Below are positions 1 to 11,572 of a stretch of DNA of 63,577 nt, in pieces. The position numbers were made by a program, and so were the translations under genes. The stretch lies in contig CANBWP010000016.1 of assembly GCA_947373185.1 (NCBI GenBank), positions 1-63,577 on the forward strand, in the 5' to 3' direction. The notes beneath the pieces were generated by a model. It saw nothing but the letters and a program-made list of their open reading frames with translations, ran no database searches and was not told the origin of the DNA. This DNA comes from Comamonadaceae bacterium (GTDB lineage Bacteria; Pseudomonadota; Gammaproteobacteria; Burkholderiales; Burkholderiaceae_C). The first letter of the stretch is position 1. The number at the start of each line of letters is the position of its first letter.

Positions 1-2527
1 GGTTCACTTCGAGCACAAAGATCACATCCTTGCCGTCCACGTGTTGACTGGCAAACTGCACGTTCATCAAGCCCACCACATTCAAAGCACCGGCCATGGC
101 CGCTGATTGACGCTTGAGTTCATCGACTGTGTCAGCGCTCAGGCTGTAAGGCGGCAAGGAGCAGGCAGAGTCGCCGCTGTGCACGCCAGCTTGTTCAATG
201 TGCTCCATCACACCACCGATGAAGGTCTTGCCTTCAGGGTCGCGGATACAGTCGACATCGCACTCAATGGCGTCATTCAAGAAACGATCGAGCAGCACAG
301 GTGAATCGTTGCTGACCTTGACCGCTTCGCGCATGTAGCGCTCAAGGTCGCGTTGCTCGTGCACAATTTCCATGGCACGGCCACCCAGCACGTAGCTGGG
401 GCGAACCACCAAAGGGTAACCCAAGGCGGCGGCTTTTTCCAAAGCTTCTGGCTCTGTGCGCGCTGTGGCATTGGGCGGCTGACGCAAGCCCAACTCGTGC
501 AACAACTTTTGGAAACGCTCGCGGTCTTCTGCGGCGTCAATCATGTCGGGGCTGGTACCGATGATGGGCACGCCAGCGGCTTCCAAACCGAGGGCCAATT
601 TCAAAGGTGTTTGACCACCATATTGAACAATCACGCCGGTGGGCTTTTCTTTGTCCACAATTTCAAGCACGTCTTCTAGCGTCAGCGGCTCGAAGTACAA
701 GCGGTCTGACGTGTCGTAGTCGGTTGAAACCGTTTCAGGGTTGCAGTTGACCATGATGGTTTCATAACCATCTTCGCGCATGGCCAAAGCGGCGTGCACG
801 CAGCAATAGTCAAACTCAATGCCCTGACCAATTCGGTTTGGACCGCCGCCCAAGACCATGATCTTTTTGTTGGTGGTCGGTTCTGCTTCGCACTCATCTT
901 CATAAGTGGAATACATGTAAGCCGTGTCGGTAGAAAACTCGGCCGCGCAAGTGTCCACACGTTTGTAAACGGGGCGCACATTCATGGCGTGGCGCTGAGC
1001 ACGCACTTCGTGCTCCGTTGTTTTGAGCAACTTGGCCAAGCGGCGATCTGAGAAACCTTTTTTCTTCAAAGCGCGCAGCTCGTCTGCCGTGATGGCTTTC
1101 AAGTTGGTGGTTTCGAGTTCAAGTTCGATCTTGACGATGTCTTCAATTTGCACCAAGAACCAAGGGTCAATTTTGGTGAGGTTGAAGACTTCATCAACTG
1201 TCAGGCCCATGGCGAAAGCATCTCCCACATACCAAATGCGGTCGGGTCCTGGTTCGCCCAGTTCTTTTTCGAGAACTTCGCGGTCTTGTGTTTTTTCGTT
1301 CAAGCCATCGACGCCCACTTCCAAACCGCGCAAGGCTTTCTGGAAGGATTCTTGGAACGTACGGCCCATGGCCATCACCTCGCCCACCGACTTCATTTGA
1401 GTGGTGAGGCGGCTGTCGGCTGTGGGGAATTTTTCGAAGGCAAAACGTGGAATCTTGGTGACCACGTAATCGATGCTGGGCTCGAAACTGGCGGGTGTTG
1501 CACCGCCTGTAATTTCGTTGCGCAATTCATCGAGCGTGTAACCGACGGCCAATTTGGCGGCCACTTTGGCAATGGGAAAACCTGTGGCTTTGGAAGCCAA
1601 AGCGGATGAACGAGACACACGTGGGTTCATCTCAATGACGACCATTCGACCGTCTTTGGGATTGATCGAGAACTGAACGTTTGAACCGCCCGTGTCGACA
1701 CCAATTTCGCGCAGAACAGCCAAGCTGGCATTGCGCATGATTTGATATTCTTTGTCGGTGAGCGTTTGGGCAGGCGCTACGGTGATGGAGTCGCCGGTGT
1801 GTACACCCATCGGGTCCAAGTTTTCGATGGAGCAAATGATGATGCAGTTGTCCGCTTTGTCGCGAACCACTTCCATCTCGTACTCTTTCCAACCCAACAA
1901 GGACTCTTCAATGAGGAGCTCGTTGGTCGGAGAGGCTTCCAAACCGCGTTTGCAGATGGTCTCAAATTCTTCAGGGTTGTAAGCAATGCCGCCGCCGGTG
2001 CCGCCCAAGGTAAAGCTGGGGCGAATGACCGTGGGGAAACCCATTTCACGCTGAACTGTCCAAGCTTCTTCCATGCTGTGGGCAATGCCAGAGCGTGCAG
2101 AGCCCAGACCAATTTTGGTCATGGCGTCTTTGAACTTCAAGCGGTCTTCGGCTTTGTCGATGGCTTCGGGTGTGGCGCCAATGAGCTCGACCTTGTACTT
2201 GTCGAGCACACCGTTGTGCCACAAATCGAGCGCGCAGTTGAGCGCTGTTTGCCCGCCCATGGTGGGCAGGATGGCATCTGGGCGTTCTTTGGCAATGATC
2301 TTCTCGACCGTTTGCCAAGTGATGGGTTCGATGTAGGTGACATCCGCCGTGGCGGGGTCGGTCATGATCGTGGCAGGGTTGCTGTTGATCAAGATGACTT
2401 TGTAGCCCTCTTCGCGCAAAGCTTTACAGGCTTGCACGCCTGAGTAGTCGAACTCACAGGCCTGGCCAATGATGATGGGGCCAGCGCCAATGATGAGAAT
2501 GCTTTTAAGGTCGGTCCGCTTTGGCAT
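1..2527 (-). CDS. carB: Carbamoyl-phosphate synthase large subunit (3' part beyond window)
   Basis: Makes carbamoyl phosphate from bicarbonate, ammonia delivered by CarA, and two ATP, for pyrimidine and arginine synthesis. The visible 842 codons begin [18 protein letters not shown] and hold the first carboxyphosphate ATP-grasp half ([10 protein letters not shown]; the [17 protein letters not shown] segment), the oligomerisation region and the start of the second ATP-grasp half ([15 protein letters not shown]). The protein is normally about 1,080 residues, so roughly a quarter lies left of the window. The ATG at 2525-2527 comes one base after the carA stop, so the two are surely one transcript. 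No frameshift is seen. Confidence 0.97.
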   Translation of the reverse strand, partial: MPKRTDLKSILIIGAGPIIIGQACEFDYSGVQACKALREEGYKVILINSNPATIMTDPATADVTYIEPITWQTVEKIIAKERPDAILPTMGGQTALNCALDLWHNGVLDKYKVELIGATPEAIDKAEDRLKFKDAMTKIGLGSARSGIAHSMEEAWTVQREMGFPTVIRPSFTLGGTGGGIAYNPEEFETICKRGLEASPTNELLIEESLLGWKEYEMEVVRDKADNCIIICSIENLDPMGVHTGDSITVAPAQTLTDKEYQIMRNASLAVLREIGVDTGGSNVQFSINPKDGRMVVIEMNPRVSRSSALASKATGFPIAKVAAKLAVGYTLDELRNEITGGATPASFEPSIDYVVTKIPRFAFEKFPTADSRLTTQMKSVGEVMAMGRTFQESFQKALRGLEVGVDGLNEKTQDREVLEKELGEPGPDRIWYVGDAFAMGLTVDEVFNLTKIDPWFLVQIEDIVKIELELETTNLKAITADELRALKKKGFSDRRLAKLLKTTEHEVRAQRHAMNVRPVYKRVDTCAAEFSTDTAYMYSTYEDECEAEPTTNKKIMVLGGGPNRIGQGIEFDYCCVHAALAMREDGYETIMVNCNPETVSTDYDTSDRLYFEPLTLEDVLEIVDKEKPTGVIVQYGGQTPLKLALGLEAAGVPIIGTSPDMIDAAEDRERFQKLLHELGLRQPPNATARTEPEALEKAAALGYPLVVRPSYVLGGRAMEIVHEQRDLERYMREAVKVSNDSPVLLDRFLNDAIECDVDCIRDPEGKTFIGGVMEHIEQAGVHSGDSACSLPPYSLSADTVDELKRQSAAMAGALNVVGLMNVQFASQHVDGKDVIFVLEVN

Positions 2528-2528
2528 G

Positions 2529-3692
2529 TTATTTGGTCTCCATCAGGTGGATGAAGCGATCGAAGAGATAGGCAATGTCGTGAGGGCCTGGAGAGGCCTC
2601 GGGGTGACCTTGGAAACAGAACGCTGGCTTGTCGGTGCGGGCCAAACCTTGCAGGGTGCCGTCGAACAAAGAGATGTGCGTGGCGCGCAAATTAGCAGGC
2701 AAGGATTTTTCGTCCACGGCAAAACCGTGGTTTTGGCTGGTGATGGACACACGACCCGAGTCGAGGTCTTTGACCGGATGGTTGGCACCGTGGTGACCAA
2801 ACTTCATTTTGAAAGTTTTGGCACCGCTGGCCAAGGCCATGATTTGGTGACCCAAGCAAATACCAAACGTGGGAATGCCGGTTTCGATCAATTCTTTGGC
2901 CGCGGCGATGGCGTAGTCGCAAGGCTCTGGGTCGCCAGGGCCGTTGGACAAGAAGATGCCATCGGGCTTGTGCTTGAGCACTTCTGCAGCGGGCGTTTTG
3001 GCCGGCACCACGGTGACGTTACAACCACGCTCTGCCAGCATGCGCAAGATGTTTTTCTTGACGCCAAAGTCGTAAGCCACCACGTGGAAACGCGGTGCAG
3101 TTTGTTGGCCATAACCACTGCCCAACTTCCACTCGGACTCGGTCCAAGCATAGGAAGCTGAAACGGTGACCTTTTGGGCCAAGTCCAAGCCTGCCATGGC
3201 AGGTGCTGTTTTGGCAGCTTGCACGGCCTGAGCCGTGAGCTCGGGCGTCACAGCCTGACCTGCAGCCAAAGCCACAATGGCGCCGTTTTGGGCACCCTTG
3301 CTGCGCAACAGGCGTGTGAGTTTGCGGGTATCGATGTTGGCAATGGCCACTGTGCCACTGCGTGACAAATAGGCCGATAGCGTTTCGGTAGAGCGGAAAT
3401 TGCTTGCAACCATGGGCAGATCTTTGATGATCAGCCCAGCAGCATGGACTTTGTCGGATTCGACATCCTCGGGGTTGACGCCGTAATTGCCAATGTGCGG
3501 ATACGTGAGGGTCACGATCTGCTGGCAGTAGCTGGGGTCTGTGAGGATTTCTTGATAGCCTGTGAGGGAGGTATTGAAAACCACCTCACCAACAGTGGAG
3601 CCAGAAGCTCCAATGGAATTGCCGACAAAGACTGTGCCGTCTGCAAGCGCCAAAATGGCTAAGGGGAAGGTTCCCTGAAGAGACAAAAGCAC
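2529..3692 (-). CDS. carA: Carbamoyl-phosphate synthase small subunit (glutaminase)
   Basis: Hydrolyses glutamine and passes ammonia to CarB. The N-terminal CarA domain ([34 protein letters not shown]) is followed by a class I glutamine amidotransferase domain with the nucleophile Cys in [12 protein letters not shown] and the His/Glu pair in [12 protein letters not shown] chose the GTG at 3690-3692, 387 aa, because GGAG sits six bases upstream and it gives the usual N-terminus [15 protein letters not shown] longer in-frame reading from a TTG at 3734 has no comparable ribosome site. Confidence 0.96.
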   Translation of the reverse strand: MLLSLQGTFPLAILALADGTVFVGNSIGASGSTVGEVVFNTSLTGYQEILTDPSYCQQIVTLTYPHIGNYGVNPEDVESDKVHAAGLIIKDLPMVASNFRSTETLSAYLSRSGTVAIANIDTRKLTRLLRSKGAQNGAIVALAAGQAVTPELTAQAVQAAKTAPAMAGLDLAQKVTVSASYAWTESEWKLGSGYGQQTAPRFHVVAYDFGVKKNILRMLAERGCNVTVVPAKTPAAEVLKHKPDGIFLSNGPGDPEPCDYAIAAAKELIETGIPTFGICLGHQIMALASGAKTFKMKFGHHGANHPVKDLDSGRVSITSQNHGFAVDEKSLPANLRATHISLFDGTLQGLARTDKPAFCFQGHPEASPGPHDIAYLFDRFIHLMETK

Positions 3693-3827
3693 TGGGTTCT
3701 CCGGAATGGTTCGGGTACGCCCCAGCACGCGCAAGATTCACCTTAAAAGGTTCACTTTTTGGCTGCTTTTGAAGGGAAATGGCTTGTTGTGAGCGGGTGC
3801 GTACAGGTTGATGCGGGAAAGCCTCTC

Positions 3828-3860
3828 ATTATAGCCGCGACTCCTCGTCTGACCGTGGCC
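3828..3860 (-). promoter_or_regulatory. Candidate carAB promoter
   Basis: On the minus strand a perfect TATAAT lies at 3833-3828 in the 229-bp gap between carA and the upstream methyltransferase gene. The -35 region is weak (CGGTCA at 16-bp spacing), so this may need an activator or be a chance match. The leader to the carA GTG would be about 130 nt. The rest of the gap holds only a weak terminator-like hairpin. Confidence 0.4.
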
Positions 3861-3871
3861 AACGCCGCTGA

Positions 3872-3908
3872 TTTTTTATTAAATCGTGAGCCCAGTGAAG
3901 ACCTGGGC
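3872..3908 (-). terminator. Weak terminator-like hairpin after the TrmH-type gene
   Basis: A 6-bp stem GCCCAG/CTGGGC (3903-3908 with 3890-3895) with a 7-base loop lies just after the methyltransferase stop on the minus strand. An interrupted A/T-rich stretch follows about ten bases later, so termination would be inefficient. Confidence 0.3.
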
Positions 3909-3921
3909 CTGAATCACACCC

Positions 3922-4692
3922 TCATCTGGCTGTGGCACTGGCATGCAGGCAAATGGCCGCTGCTGTGGCCACATTCAAGGATTCTTCGCCCCCGGGCTGC
4001 GAAATTCTGAACTTCAACTGAACCCTGGCCATCAACTCAGGGGATACGCCCTGCCCCTCATGCCCAAAGACCCAAGCACAACGCTGAGGCAACTTAGCTT
4101 GGTGGACCCATTCATGCAAAAAAGGGCCCGCATGAACATCCGTGCCAACCAGCGGCACCTGAAGGGCCAGCAAATCGTCCAAATTGGCGGACTCCAAAAG
4201 GTTCAAGCCAAAATGTGCGCCCATGCCAGCACGCAACACTTTGGGCGACCACAAACCGGCACTGCCTTTCAGGGCCACAATTTGCTTGAAGCCAAAAGCC
4301 GATGCACTGCGCAAAATGGCACCCACATTGCCCGCGTCTTGCAGCCGGTCCAAGACCGCCGTAGCGGCCTGCGGGTCCAAAGCAGGTGACACTGGAAGTG
4401 CCATCAAGAAGCCCATTTTGGCGGGTGATTCGAGCGCACTCAAACTGGTGAACAGGGCATCTGGCACCACCGCAATGTCTGTGGCGCACTGCGCCCATTC
4501 AAACTCAGCCGCGAGCCAAAGAGATTCCGTGAAAACCGCAAGCTCTGGTTTCACCCCGCGTGCCAATGCGGCGCGGCACAGATGATCGCCCTCCAACCAA
4601 ACCAATCCCAACTTGCGATAAGCCTGAGAGTCCTGCGACAAGCGTCGAATGGTTTTCAAGCGGGGGTTGTCTTTGGAGGTGATGAGGTTCAT
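3922..4692 (-). CDS. TrmH/SpoU family RNA 2'-O-methyltransferase
   Basis: A 256-aa SPOUT methyltransferase expected to methylate a ribose 2'-OH in tRNA or rRNA using SAM. The N-terminal substrate-binding region begins [20 protein letters not shown]. The trefoil-knot motifs follow in order: [15 protein letters not shown] (motif 1), [10 protein letters not shown] (motif 2) and [12 protein letters not shown] (motif 3). The ATG at 4692 overlaps the rnhB stop by four bases (ATGA), so it is translationally coupled and the last gene of the lpx/rnhB run. The exact target nucleotide cannot be told from sequence; RlmB-like or TrmH-like are both possible. Confidence 0.88.
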   Translation of the reverse strand: MNLITSKDNPRLKTIRRLSQDSQAYRKLGLVWLEGDHLCRAALARGVKPELAVFTESLWLAAEFEWAQCATDIAVVPDALFTSLSALESPAKMGFLMALPVSPALDPQAATAVLDRLQDAGNVGAILRSASAFGFKQIVALKGSAGLWSPKVLRAGMGAHFGLNLLESANLDDLLALQVPLVGTDVHAGPFLHEWVHQAKLPQRCAWVFGHEGQGVSPELMARVQLKFRISQPGGEESLNVATAAAICLHASATAR

Positions 4693-5321
4693 TTTTGTTG
4701 GGCCGCCAAAATGACGTGCGTGACCGGCGCAAAAGTTGTTCGGTGAAACGGCGTGGCGCCCCATGTCTGAAGCGCCTTCAAATGCACAGCGGTACCGTAG
4801 CCTTTGTGCGCATCAAAGCCATAGTCAGGGTACTGGCGGTGCATGTCTTCACACAATCGATCGCGGTAAACCTTGGCCAATATGGAGGCCGCCGAAATTT
4901 CCTGAACCTTCTCATCGCCCTTCACAATGGCTTCTGCGCGAACATCCAGGATGGGTAAACGGTTGCCATCGACATAAACCAAACTGGGTTTCAAACGCAA
5001 GGCCTCGACAGCTCGTTGCATGGCCAGCAAAGTGGCTTGCAAAATATTCAATCGGTCAATTTCTTCCACGCTGGCTTCAGCAATCGCAAAGCACAGTGCC
5101 TTGGCTCGAATTTCATCGAACAAACGTTCTCGGGTTTTGGCCGTTAATTTTTTGGAATCGGCCAAACCCTTGATGGGTTTGAGTTCATCCAAGATGACTG
5201 CGGCTGCGACCACCGGTCCCGCCAGAGGGCCGCGCCCCGCCTCGTCCACGCCGGCCAACAAGCCGGGCGTATCCCATGCCAAGCTGACTTGCTCAGGCGT
5301 TGACAAGCGTTTGGATCGCAT
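4689..5321 (-). CDS. rnhB: Ribonuclease HII
   Basis: Cleaves RNA in RNA-DNA hybrids and removes misinserted ribonucleotides. The class II signature is clear: [15 protein letters not shown] carries the first catalytic Asp-Glu pair, followed by the Asp in VYVDGNRLP and a conserved [15 protein letters not shown] segment (here [13 protein letters not shown]). I start at the ATG at 5319-5321 (210 aa), which overlaps the end of lpxB by 29 bases. The open frame continues upstream but that extension lies inside lpxB in another frame and resembles nothing. Confidence 0.95.
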   Translation of the reverse strand: MRSKRLSTPEQVSLAWDTPGLLAGVDEAGRGPLAGPVVAAAVILDELKPIKGLADSKKLTAKTRERLFDEIRAKALCFAIAEASVEEIDRLNILQATLLAMQRAVEALRLKPSLVYVDGNRLPILDVRAEAIVKGDEKVQEISAASILAKVYRDRLCEDMHRQYPDYGFDAHKGYGTAVHLKALQTWGATPFHRTTFAPVTHVILAAQQK

Positions 5322-6471
5322 GGGCAGCCAATGTGGGGGTGTCTCTGAGCAACGATTGGTGCATGGTTTCAAACCGACCGACCAAGGCCTTTGACTTATC
5401 TGGGGAACGCAACCAATCCAAGACAGCCTTTGCCAAGTTCTCCGGCGTGGCTTGGTCTTGCAACAGCTCGGGCACGCAAAATTCTTGCGCCAAGATGTTG
5501 GGCAAACCAACCCAAGGCTGAAGCTTTTTGCGTTTCATCATTTGCCAACTTAGCCAGTTCATGTTGTAGGCAATGACCATTGGCTTTTTAAACAGCGCCG
5601 CCTCAAGGGTGGCCGTGCCGCTGGCAATGAGCGTCACATCACAAGCCGCCAAAGCCGCATGCGACTGACCCGTTAAAACCTGGACCTGCACCGCCCCAAC
5701 TTTGTCGCGCATGCGTTCAATGCGCGACTTCATGGAAGGCATGGCTGGCAATACAAATTGCAAATGGGGTTGCTGCTGCCCCAGCAAGATGACGGCTTGA
5801 AAAAAGCGTTCCGCCAAATAAGTAATTTCAGACTCTCGGCTGCCAGGCAACAAAGCCACCACGGGGCGATCAGGGTCCAAGTTCAGTTCGTGGCGTGCTT
5901 TGAGCATGTCAACATGCATGGGAATGGCTTGCGCCAAGGGGTGACCCACATACGTTGCAGCGATACCGTGCTTGTGAAGCAACTCTGCTTCAAAGGGAAA
6001 AATGCACAGCACATGGTCGACACTTTGTCGAATGGCGTCGATTCGTTCAGGTCGCCAGGCCCAAATGGAGGGGCACACAAAATGGACAGTGGGTATGCCC
6101 GCTTGTTTCAACTCACGTTCTAGATCGAGGTTGAAATCGGGCGCATCGACACCGACAAACACTTGCGGCGGCTGGGCCAAGAGTTGCGACTTGAGCTGAT
6201 TGCGAATGCCAATGATTTCTCGGTAGTGGCGCAGCACTTCGACATAGCCCCGCACAGCCAACTTGTCCGAAGGCCACAAAGCGTGAAAGCCCTGGGCCGC
6301 CATGCGTGGGCCGCCAATGCCATACAAATTGGCATCAGGCCATTGCGCACGAATGCCCTGCATCATCAAACCGGCCAGCAAATCGCCAGAGGTTTCGCCT
6401 GCGACCATGGCCATGGAAAAAGCCCCCTCAGGGGCTTTGGCATGCGAATCTGATGATGTTTGCATCACCAT
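5293..6471 (-). CDS. lpxB: Lipid-A-disaccharide synthase
   Basis: A GT19 glycosyltransferase (392 aa) that joins UDP-2,3-diacylglucosamine and lipid X to make the lipid A disaccharide at the inner membrane. Family features seen are [13 protein letters not shown] near the N-terminus, [13 protein letters not shown], the segment [14 protein letters not shown], and [10 protein letters not shown]. It follows lpxA with a two-base gap, in the usual lpxD-fabZ-lpxA-lpxB order. A second in-frame ATG two codons later is an equally possible start. Confidence 0.96.
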   Translation of the reverse strand: MVMQTSSDSHAKAPEGAFSMAMVAGETSGDLLAGLMMQGIRAQWPDANLYGIGGPRMAAQGFHALWPSDKLAVRGYVEVLRHYREIIGIRNQLKSQLLAQPPQVFVGVDAPDFNLDLERELKQAGIPTVHFVCPSIWAWRPERIDAIRQSVDHVLCIFPFEAELLHKHGIAATYVGHPLAQAIPMHVDMLKARHELNLDPDRPVVALLPGSRESEITYLAERFFQAVILLGQQQPHLQFVLPAMPSMKSRIERMRDKVGAVQVQVLTGQSHAALAACDVTLIASGTATLEAALFKKPMVIAYNMNWLSWQMMKRKKLQPWVGLPNILAQEFCVPELLQDQATPENLAKAVLDWLRSPDKSKALVGRFETMHQSLLRDTPTLAAHAIQTLVNA

Positions 6472-6473
6472 GG

Positions 6474-7268
6474 TTAACGAACAATGCCGCGGTCTGGTGA
6501 AGTGCCTTGCAAAAAGCTGAGCATCATGTCGACATCGCCTTTTGCTTCGGGATACTTTTGCGTGAGCAGTGCAATGTCAGCTTGCGCTTGCGACAATGTG
6601 AGCTGTTGGCGGTACAGGCTTTTGTACATGGCTTTCACAGCAGCAATTCGCTCCGCAGAGAAACCACGGCGACGCAAACCTTCAAAATTCATAGAGCGCG
6701 CTTGTGCGGGTTGACCTTGCGCCATGACAAAGGGTGGCAGATCGGCAAACAGCAAAGAATGCATGGCCGTAAAACTGTGCGCACCCAATCGGCAAAACTG
6801 ATGAACCACGGTAAAGCCGCCCAAAATAACCCAATCACCTACATGCACGTGACCCGCCAATTGCGAGCTGTTGGCAAAGATGGTGTGGTTGCCCACCTCA
6901 CAGTCGTGCGCCAAATGGACATAGGCCATGATCCAGTTGTCATTGCCTAATTTGGTGACGCCCGTATCTCCGGGTGAGCCAATGTTGAAGGTACAAAACT
7001 CGCGAATGGTATTGCGATCACCAATCACCAACTCACAAGGTTCGCCCGCATATTTCTTATCTTGAGGCACTGCACCCAAAGAGTTGAATTGAAAGATCTT
7101 GTTGTCTTTGCCGATGGTGGTGTGACCTTCAATCACACAGTGGCTGGCCACCGAGGTGCCAGCATCGATGCGCACATGTGGGCCAATGACGGTGTAGGGC
7201 CCCACTGTGACACTGCTGTCAAGTTGGGCGGCCGGGTCGACAATGGCGGTGGGGTGAATGCGGCTCAT
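6474..7268 (-). CDS. lpxA: UDP-N-acetylglucosamine acyltransferase
   Basis: Catalyses the first step of lipid A synthesis, O-acylation of UDP-GlcNAc from acyl-ACP. The 264-aa protein starts [20 protein letters not shown] and has an N-terminal left-handed beta-helix of hexapeptide repeats, the catalytic His in [12 protein letters not shown], and the C-terminal helical domain ([15 protein letters not shown]). I used the ATG at 7268; an upstream in-frame start would add 14 residues unlike the family. It lies 17 bases after fabZ. Confidence 0.96.
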   Translation of the reverse strand: MSRIHPTAIVDPAAQLDSSVTVGPYTVIGPHVRIDAGTSVASHCVIEGHTTIGKDNKIFQFNSLGAVPQDKKYAGEPCELVIGDRNTIREFCTFNIGSPGDTGVTKLGNDNWIMAYVHLAHDCEVGNHTIFANSSQLAGHVHVGDWVILGGFTVVHQFCRLGAHSFTAMHSLLFADLPPFVMAQGQPAQARSMNFEGLRRRGFSAERIAAVKAMYKSLYRQQLTLSQAQADIALLTQKYPEAKGDVDMMLSFLQGTSPDRGIVR

Positions 7269-7285
7269 GGACTTCTGGGGCCAGC

Positions 7286-7726
7286 TTACGCGATCTTGCG
7301 CATGGTGCACATGAGTTCTGCTTCAACCGCAGTTTCTTCGCCCACTTTGGCGCGCGCCTTGAATTTGAAAATACCTGCTTTCATGCGATCCAGTTCAACT
7401 TCCAAAATGAGTTGATCGCCCGGTTCAACGGGACGTTTAAATCGAGCACCGTCAATGCCTGCAAAATAGTAAACCGTTTTTTCGTCGGGGGTCTCCCCCA
7501 GCGTGTCGAATGCCAACAAAGCAGCCGCTTGGGCCAAGGCTTCCAACATCAAGACGCCAGGCATGACCGGACGGGAAGGAAAGTGACCCGTGAAATATGG
7601 CTCATTGACGGACACATTTTTAAGAGCCTTGATGCGCACGCCTTTTTCGATTTCCAACACGCGATCGACCAACAAAATGGGGAAGCGGTGTGGCAGTTGT
7701 TTGAGGATTTGGTAAATGTCCATCAT
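7286..7726 (-). CDS. fabZ: 3-hydroxyacyl-ACP dehydratase
   Basis: A 146-aa hot-dog-fold dehydratase of fatty acid synthesis. It carries the family signature: [13 protein letters not shown] with the catalytic His, then [20 protein letters not shown] with the catalytic Glu. The product feeds both phospholipid and lipid A acyl chains, which explains its place between lpxD and lpxA. It follows lpxD with three bases between. Two adjacent ATG codons can serve as start. Confidence 0.97.
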   Translation of the reverse strand: MMDIYQILKQLPHRFPILLVDRVLEIEKGVRIKALKNVSVNEPYFTGHFPSRPVMPGVLMLEALAQAAALLAFDTLGETPDEKTVYYFAGIDGARFKRPVEPGDQLILEVELDRMKAGIFKFKARAKVGEETAVEAELMCTMRKIA

Positions 7727-7729
7727 GGT

Positions 7730-8737
7730 TTATTTTTCCTGAGTATTTGACTGTGAAAGCTGCGCTTCCACATTTTTGATGCGTTCTCGCAGCTTGTGCA
7801 ATTGTTTGAGACTGGCGGCGTTCTTTTCCCACGTTGCGTTGTCGTCGAGGGGGAAGAGACCGGTGTAATTGCCGGGCTGGGTGATCGAGCGTGTGACCAC
7901 GGAGGCGGCAGAAATGTGCACGCCATCGGCCAGGCTTAAGTGGCCCAACACAATGGCCCCCCCACCCACCGTACAGTGCGCACCGATGCGAGCACTGCCA
8001 GCAACGCCAACGCATCCCGCCATGGCCGTGTGCTTGCCAATGTGAACGTTGTGGCCAATTTGAATCAGATTGTCGAGTTTGACACCGTCTTCAATCACGG
8101 TGTCTTGCAAGGCACCTCGATCGATGCAAGTGTTGGCACCAATTTCAACATCATTGCCAATTTTGACAGCGCCCAGCTGTTCAATTTTTTCCCAGGCCCC
8201 CTGGTGCAAGGCAAAACCGAACCCATCGGCACCAATGACAACGCCTGAATGCACAATGCAACGCTCCCCCACTTCACAGCCTTCACCCAATGTCACGCGT
8301 GATTTGAGTTGGGTGCGCGCGCCCACCTTGGCACCTCGCTCCACCACACACAGGGGACCAATGAGGGCCGTGTCGGCCACATGGGCTTCGGGGTCAATGA
8401 TGGCACTGGGGTGAATGCGAGCGCTCGAAGAAGGCGCCGTTTGTTGCTTCCAAAACTGGGTCAAGCGCGCAAAGTAAAAATAGGGATCGTCCGTGACGAT
8501 GCATGCACCGCGAGTCAGGGCCAAGTCTTTGAACTGAGGCGTGACAATGACACAGGCCGCTTGGGACTGTGTCAAATGCGATTGGTATTTGGGATGACTG
8601 AGGAAACTCAGATCTTGTGGCCCCGCTGTTTCAAGCGGGGCGAGTTGGGCAATGCGTGTGTCTGGACTGCCGTTCAGGCTGCCGCCTAAAGCCTTAACAA
8701 TGTCGCCAAGCTGCAGCACAAAACGGGCCCATTTCAC
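7730..8737 (-). CDS. lpxD: UDP-3-O-acylglucosamine N-acyltransferase
   Basis: Third step of lipid A synthesis, N-acylation of UDP-3-O-acylglucosamine. The 335-aa protein has an N-terminal uridine-binding domain, a left-handed beta-helix of hexapeptide repeats with the catalytic His in [15 protein letters not shown], and a C-terminal helix ([17 protein letters not shown]). The open start is a GTG at 8737. A second GTG six codons later ([13 protein letters not shown]) gives the more usual N-terminus, and neither has a clear ribosome site, so the start is uncertain. Confidence 0.94.
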   Translation of the reverse strand: MKWARFVLQLGDIVKALGGSLNGSPDTRIAQLAPLETAGPQDLSFLSHPKYQSHLTQSQAACVIVTPQFKDLALTRGACIVTDDPYFYFARLTQFWKQQTAPSSSARIHPSAIIDPEAHVADTALIGPLCVVERGAKVGARTQLKSRVTLGEGCEVGERCIVHSGVVIGADGFGFALHQGAWEKIEQLGAVKIGNDVEIGANTCIDRGALQDTVIEDGVKLDNLIQIGHNVHIGKHTAMAGCVGVAGSARIGAHCTVGGGAIVLGHLSLADGVHISAASVVTRSITQPGNYTGLFPLDDNATWEKNAASLKQLHKLRERIKNVEAQLSQSNTQEK

Positions 8738-8744
8738 TCAGCAA

Positions 8745-9263
8745 TTACTTGCCAGCCGAAGCATTGAGTGACTTGATGACCTTGTCAGTGATGTCGTGCT
8801 TGGGATTGATGTAGACGGCTTCTTGGAAGATGACATCAAACTTTTCAGACTCAGCAACTTTCTTGACAGCCAAATTGGCACGCTCAATGACCACTTGTTG
8901 CTCTTCATTTTTGCGTGTGTTCAGGTCTTCTTGGAACTCACGGCGTTTGCGTTGGAACTCGCGGTCTTGCTCCATCAATTGTTTTTGACGGGCATTGCGC
9001 TGAGTTTCTGACAAGGTAGGCGCTTCACGCTCAAATTTTTCAGAGGCTGCCTTGATGGTGTTACCGAAATCCATCAATTCTTTTTCGCGCTTGGAAAACT
9101 CTTGCTCCAATTTCACCTGCGCAGACTTGGCTGTGCTGGCTTCGCGAAAAATGCGGTCGGTGTTGACGAAACCAATCTTGATTTCCTGAGCACTGACCAT
9201 CGAAGCACCGAGCAAGCTCAGTGACAACAAACAAACTTTAGAAAGGCGGCTAAGTGTTTTCAT
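8745..9263 (-). CDS. skp: Periplasmic chaperone Skp/OmpH
   Basis: Holds unfolded outer-membrane proteins on their way to BamA. The 172-aa precursor starts with a signal peptide (MKTLSRLSKVCLLSLSLLGA, cleavage expected after SAQ or nearby), followed by the family segment IKIGFVNTDRIFREASTAKS and a long charged helical region, residues about 50-130, that forms the tentacles. It overlaps the bamA stop by one base (TAATG), so translation is coupled to bamA. Confidence 0.93.
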   Translation of the reverse strand: MKTLSRLSKVCLLSLSLLGASMVSAQEIKIGFVNTDRIFREASTAKSAQVKLEQEFSKREKELMDFGNTIKAASEKFEREAPTLSETQRNARQKQLMEQDREFQRKRREFQEDLNTRKNEEQQVVIERANLAVKKVAESEKFDVIFQEAVYINPKHDITDKVIKSLNASAGK

Positions 9264-11563
9264 TAGAAGGACGTTCCAATTTGGAATTGCAATCTCTGGA
9301 TTTTATCCGTATCTTGGCGTTTCATCGGGAGGGCATAAGAAAAACGCAAAGGACCCATCGGTGAAATCCAACTTAAGCCCACGCCAAATGAAGATCGGAG
9401 TTCTTTCAGGCTGACTTTCTCGTTTTCGCCAAAGGCGCGGCCGGCATCTGTGAAGGCAAACAAGCGCAAAGTCCGGTCATTGCCCGCACCAGGGAACGGG
9501 GCCAAGACCTCAGCATTCAGGACCACCTTCTTGGCACCCCCTAAAAAGAGCGTATTGGTGCTGTCTGAGGGCCCCAAAGTCGACTGTTGGTAGCCTCGAA
9601 CGCTGCCCAAACCACCCACAAAGTAGTTTTTAAACAGGGGATAAGGACGGCCACTCAGGCCCTGGCCCCAACCCAAATCGGCATTGAGAGCCAAAGTGAA
9701 TTTTTTGGACAGGGGGATGTAATCCTGAATTTGGTAGTTGGTCCGAATGTAACGGGCATCGCCTGAGGCACTGACATCTGAGTTAAAGCGTTGCAATATG
9801 CCGCGGTTTGGAACCAAGGCGCTGTCACGACCGTCACGTGCCCAGCCCACGGTGAGGGGCAATGCTGTGCTGGTATAACCAAATTGCTGCATGTACTCCA
9901 CATAGGCATTGGGCAAGTTGGTGCCGGGCCGAATGTTCGTTTGTTCGTAGTTCATGCCGAAAAAGACAGTGTCGATTTCGCTAAAAGGCACGCCAAAACG
10001 CATGCCGGCACCTGAGCTGACCAAGCTGTAAGCATTCAGGTCACCCAAGTAGGGACGTGTTGTGCGATGGAACACATCGATGGTTCTCGAGATGCCCTCA
10101 GGCGTGAAATACGGATCGGTTGTACTGACCACAATGGTGCGGTTGTAACGGCTCGTATTGATTTCAGTGGCCAAATAATTACCTGAACCAAAAGCATTCT
10201 CTTGGCGAATACCAAAGGACAAGGCCACTTTTTCAGTGGATGAAAAACCAGCCCCCAAAGACACACTGCCTGTCGGCTTTTCAATGACCGTGATGGTCAA
10301 GTCCACCTGGTCTGTGGTTGCGGGCACTTCTTGGGTTTCAATGTTGACTTCGGTGAAGAAACCCAAACGGTCAACACGGTCGCGGGACAACTTGATTTTG
10401 TCGCCGTCGTACCAAGCGGCTTCAAGTTGGCGGAATTCACGGCGAATCACTTCATCGCGCGTGCGATTGTTACCGGCCACGTTGATGCGCCTGACGTAAG
10501 CTCGGCGAGATGGATCGGCCTGCAACACAAAATTGACACGGTTGTTCAGGCGATCAATCTCAGGGCGGGCGTCAATGCGCGCAAAAGCGAAACCAAATTT
10601 GCCAAAGTGATCGGCAAATGCTTTGGTCGTTTCGGTCACGGTTTCGGCGTTGTAGGGTTGGCCCAAACCAATTTTGACCAAGGCTTTGAACTCGTCTTCC
10701 TTGCCCAAATAATTGCCCTCAAGCTTCACACCCGAGACCACAAATCGTTCACCTTCGGTAACGTTGATGGAAATGGAGATGTCTTGCTTGTCTGCAGAAA
10801 TGGCCACCTGTGTGGAATCGACTCGGAACTCCAAGAAGCCCCTTGATAAATAGTAAGAGCGCAGGGTTTCCAAATCGGCATTCAGCTTGGTACGTGAATA
10901 GCGATCTGATTTGGTGTACCAGCTGAGCCAGCCGCCCACATCCAAATTGAATTGGTCTTTGAGCGTGGCTTCAGAAAAAGCCTGGTTGCCCGTGATGCGA
11001 ATTTCTTTGATTTTGGAAGGCCCGCCTTCGGTGACGGTAAAGGTCAATTTGACGCGATTGCGCTCAATGGGCGTGACGGTGGTCACCACCTCTGCGCCAT
11101 ACAAGCTGCGGGTGATGTATTGGCGCTTTAATTCTTGCTCGGCTTTGTCAGCCAAGGCTTTGTCAAACGGCCGGCCTTCAGAAATGCCCACGTCTTTCAA
11201 AGCCTTGACCAAAACTTCTTTGTCAAACTCTTTCAGACCCACCCACTCGACTTCGGCAATGGAAGGACGCTCTTCAACGATGACCACCAATACATCACCT
11301 TGCGCATCCAGGCGAACATCTTTGAACAAACCCAGTGCAAACAAAGTACGAATGGCGGCAGCACCTGAATCATCGTTGTACACATCGCCAATGCGAAATG
11401 GCAATGAAGCGAAGACCGTACCAGACTCAATGCGCTGAAGACCTTCAATGCGAATGTCCTTCAACTTGAAAGGCTCAAGGGCCATGGCTGACATGCCTGT
11501 GACGGCAGCAGCCACCAGAACACAGACTTGATGCAAGCGAAATCGATTGGGGAGAAAGTTCAT
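9263..11563 (-). CDS. bamA: Outer-membrane protein assembly factor BamA
   Basis: Core of the BAM complex that folds beta-barrel proteins into the outer membrane. The 766-aa protein has a signal peptide ending near AMALEPF, five POTRA domains over about residues 28-430 (first: FKLKDIRIEGLQRIESGTVF), and a 16-strand barrel over about 430-766 with the conserved lid-loop motif VRGYQ (GGLGSVRGYQQSTLGP). It ends in Phe (QIGTSF), the usual barrel C-terminus. It lies nine bases after rseP and is coupled to skp. Confidence 0.97.
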   Translation of the reverse strand: MNFLPNRFRLHQVCVLVAAAVTGMSAMALEPFKLKDIRIEGLQRIESGTVFASLPFRIGDVYNDDSGAAAIRTLFALGLFKDVRLDAQGDVLVVIVEERPSIAEVEWVGLKEFDKEVLVKALKDVGISEGRPFDKALADKAEQELKRQYITRSLYGAEVVTTVTPIERNRVKLTFTVTEGGPSKIKEIRITGNQAFSEATLKDQFNLDVGGWLSWYTKSDRYSRTKLNADLETLRSYYLSRGFLEFRVDSTQVAISADKQDISISINVTEGERFVVSGVKLEGNYLGKEDEFKALVKIGLGQPYNAETVTETTKAFADHFGKFGFAFARIDARPEIDRLNNRVNFVLQADPSRRAYVRRINVAGNNRTRDEVIRREFRQLEAAWYDGDKIKLSRDRVDRLGFFTEVNIETQEVPATTDQVDLTITVIEKPTGSVSLGAGFSSTEKVALSFGIRQENAFGSGNYLATEINTSRYNRTIVVSTTDPYFTPEGISRTIDVFHRTTRPYLGDLNAYSLVSSGAGMRFGVPFSEIDTVFFGMNYEQTNIRPGTNLPNAYVEYMQQFGYTSTALPLTVGWARDGRDSALVPNRGILQRFNSDVSASGDARYIRTNYQIQDYIPLSKKFTLALNADLGWGQGLSGRPYPLFKNYFVGGLGSVRGYQQSTLGPSDSTNTLFLGGAKKVVLNAEVLAPFPGAGNDRTLRLFAFTDAGRAFGENEKVSLKELRSSFGVGLSWISPMGPLRFSYALPMKRQDTDKIQRLQFQIGTSF

Positions 11564-11572
11564 GCGTTTGAA

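Noticed and set aside
1742..2443. A 233-codon plus-strand open frame inside carB
   Set aside because: It lies opposite conserved carB sequence and has no protein family features; it is a shadow frame.
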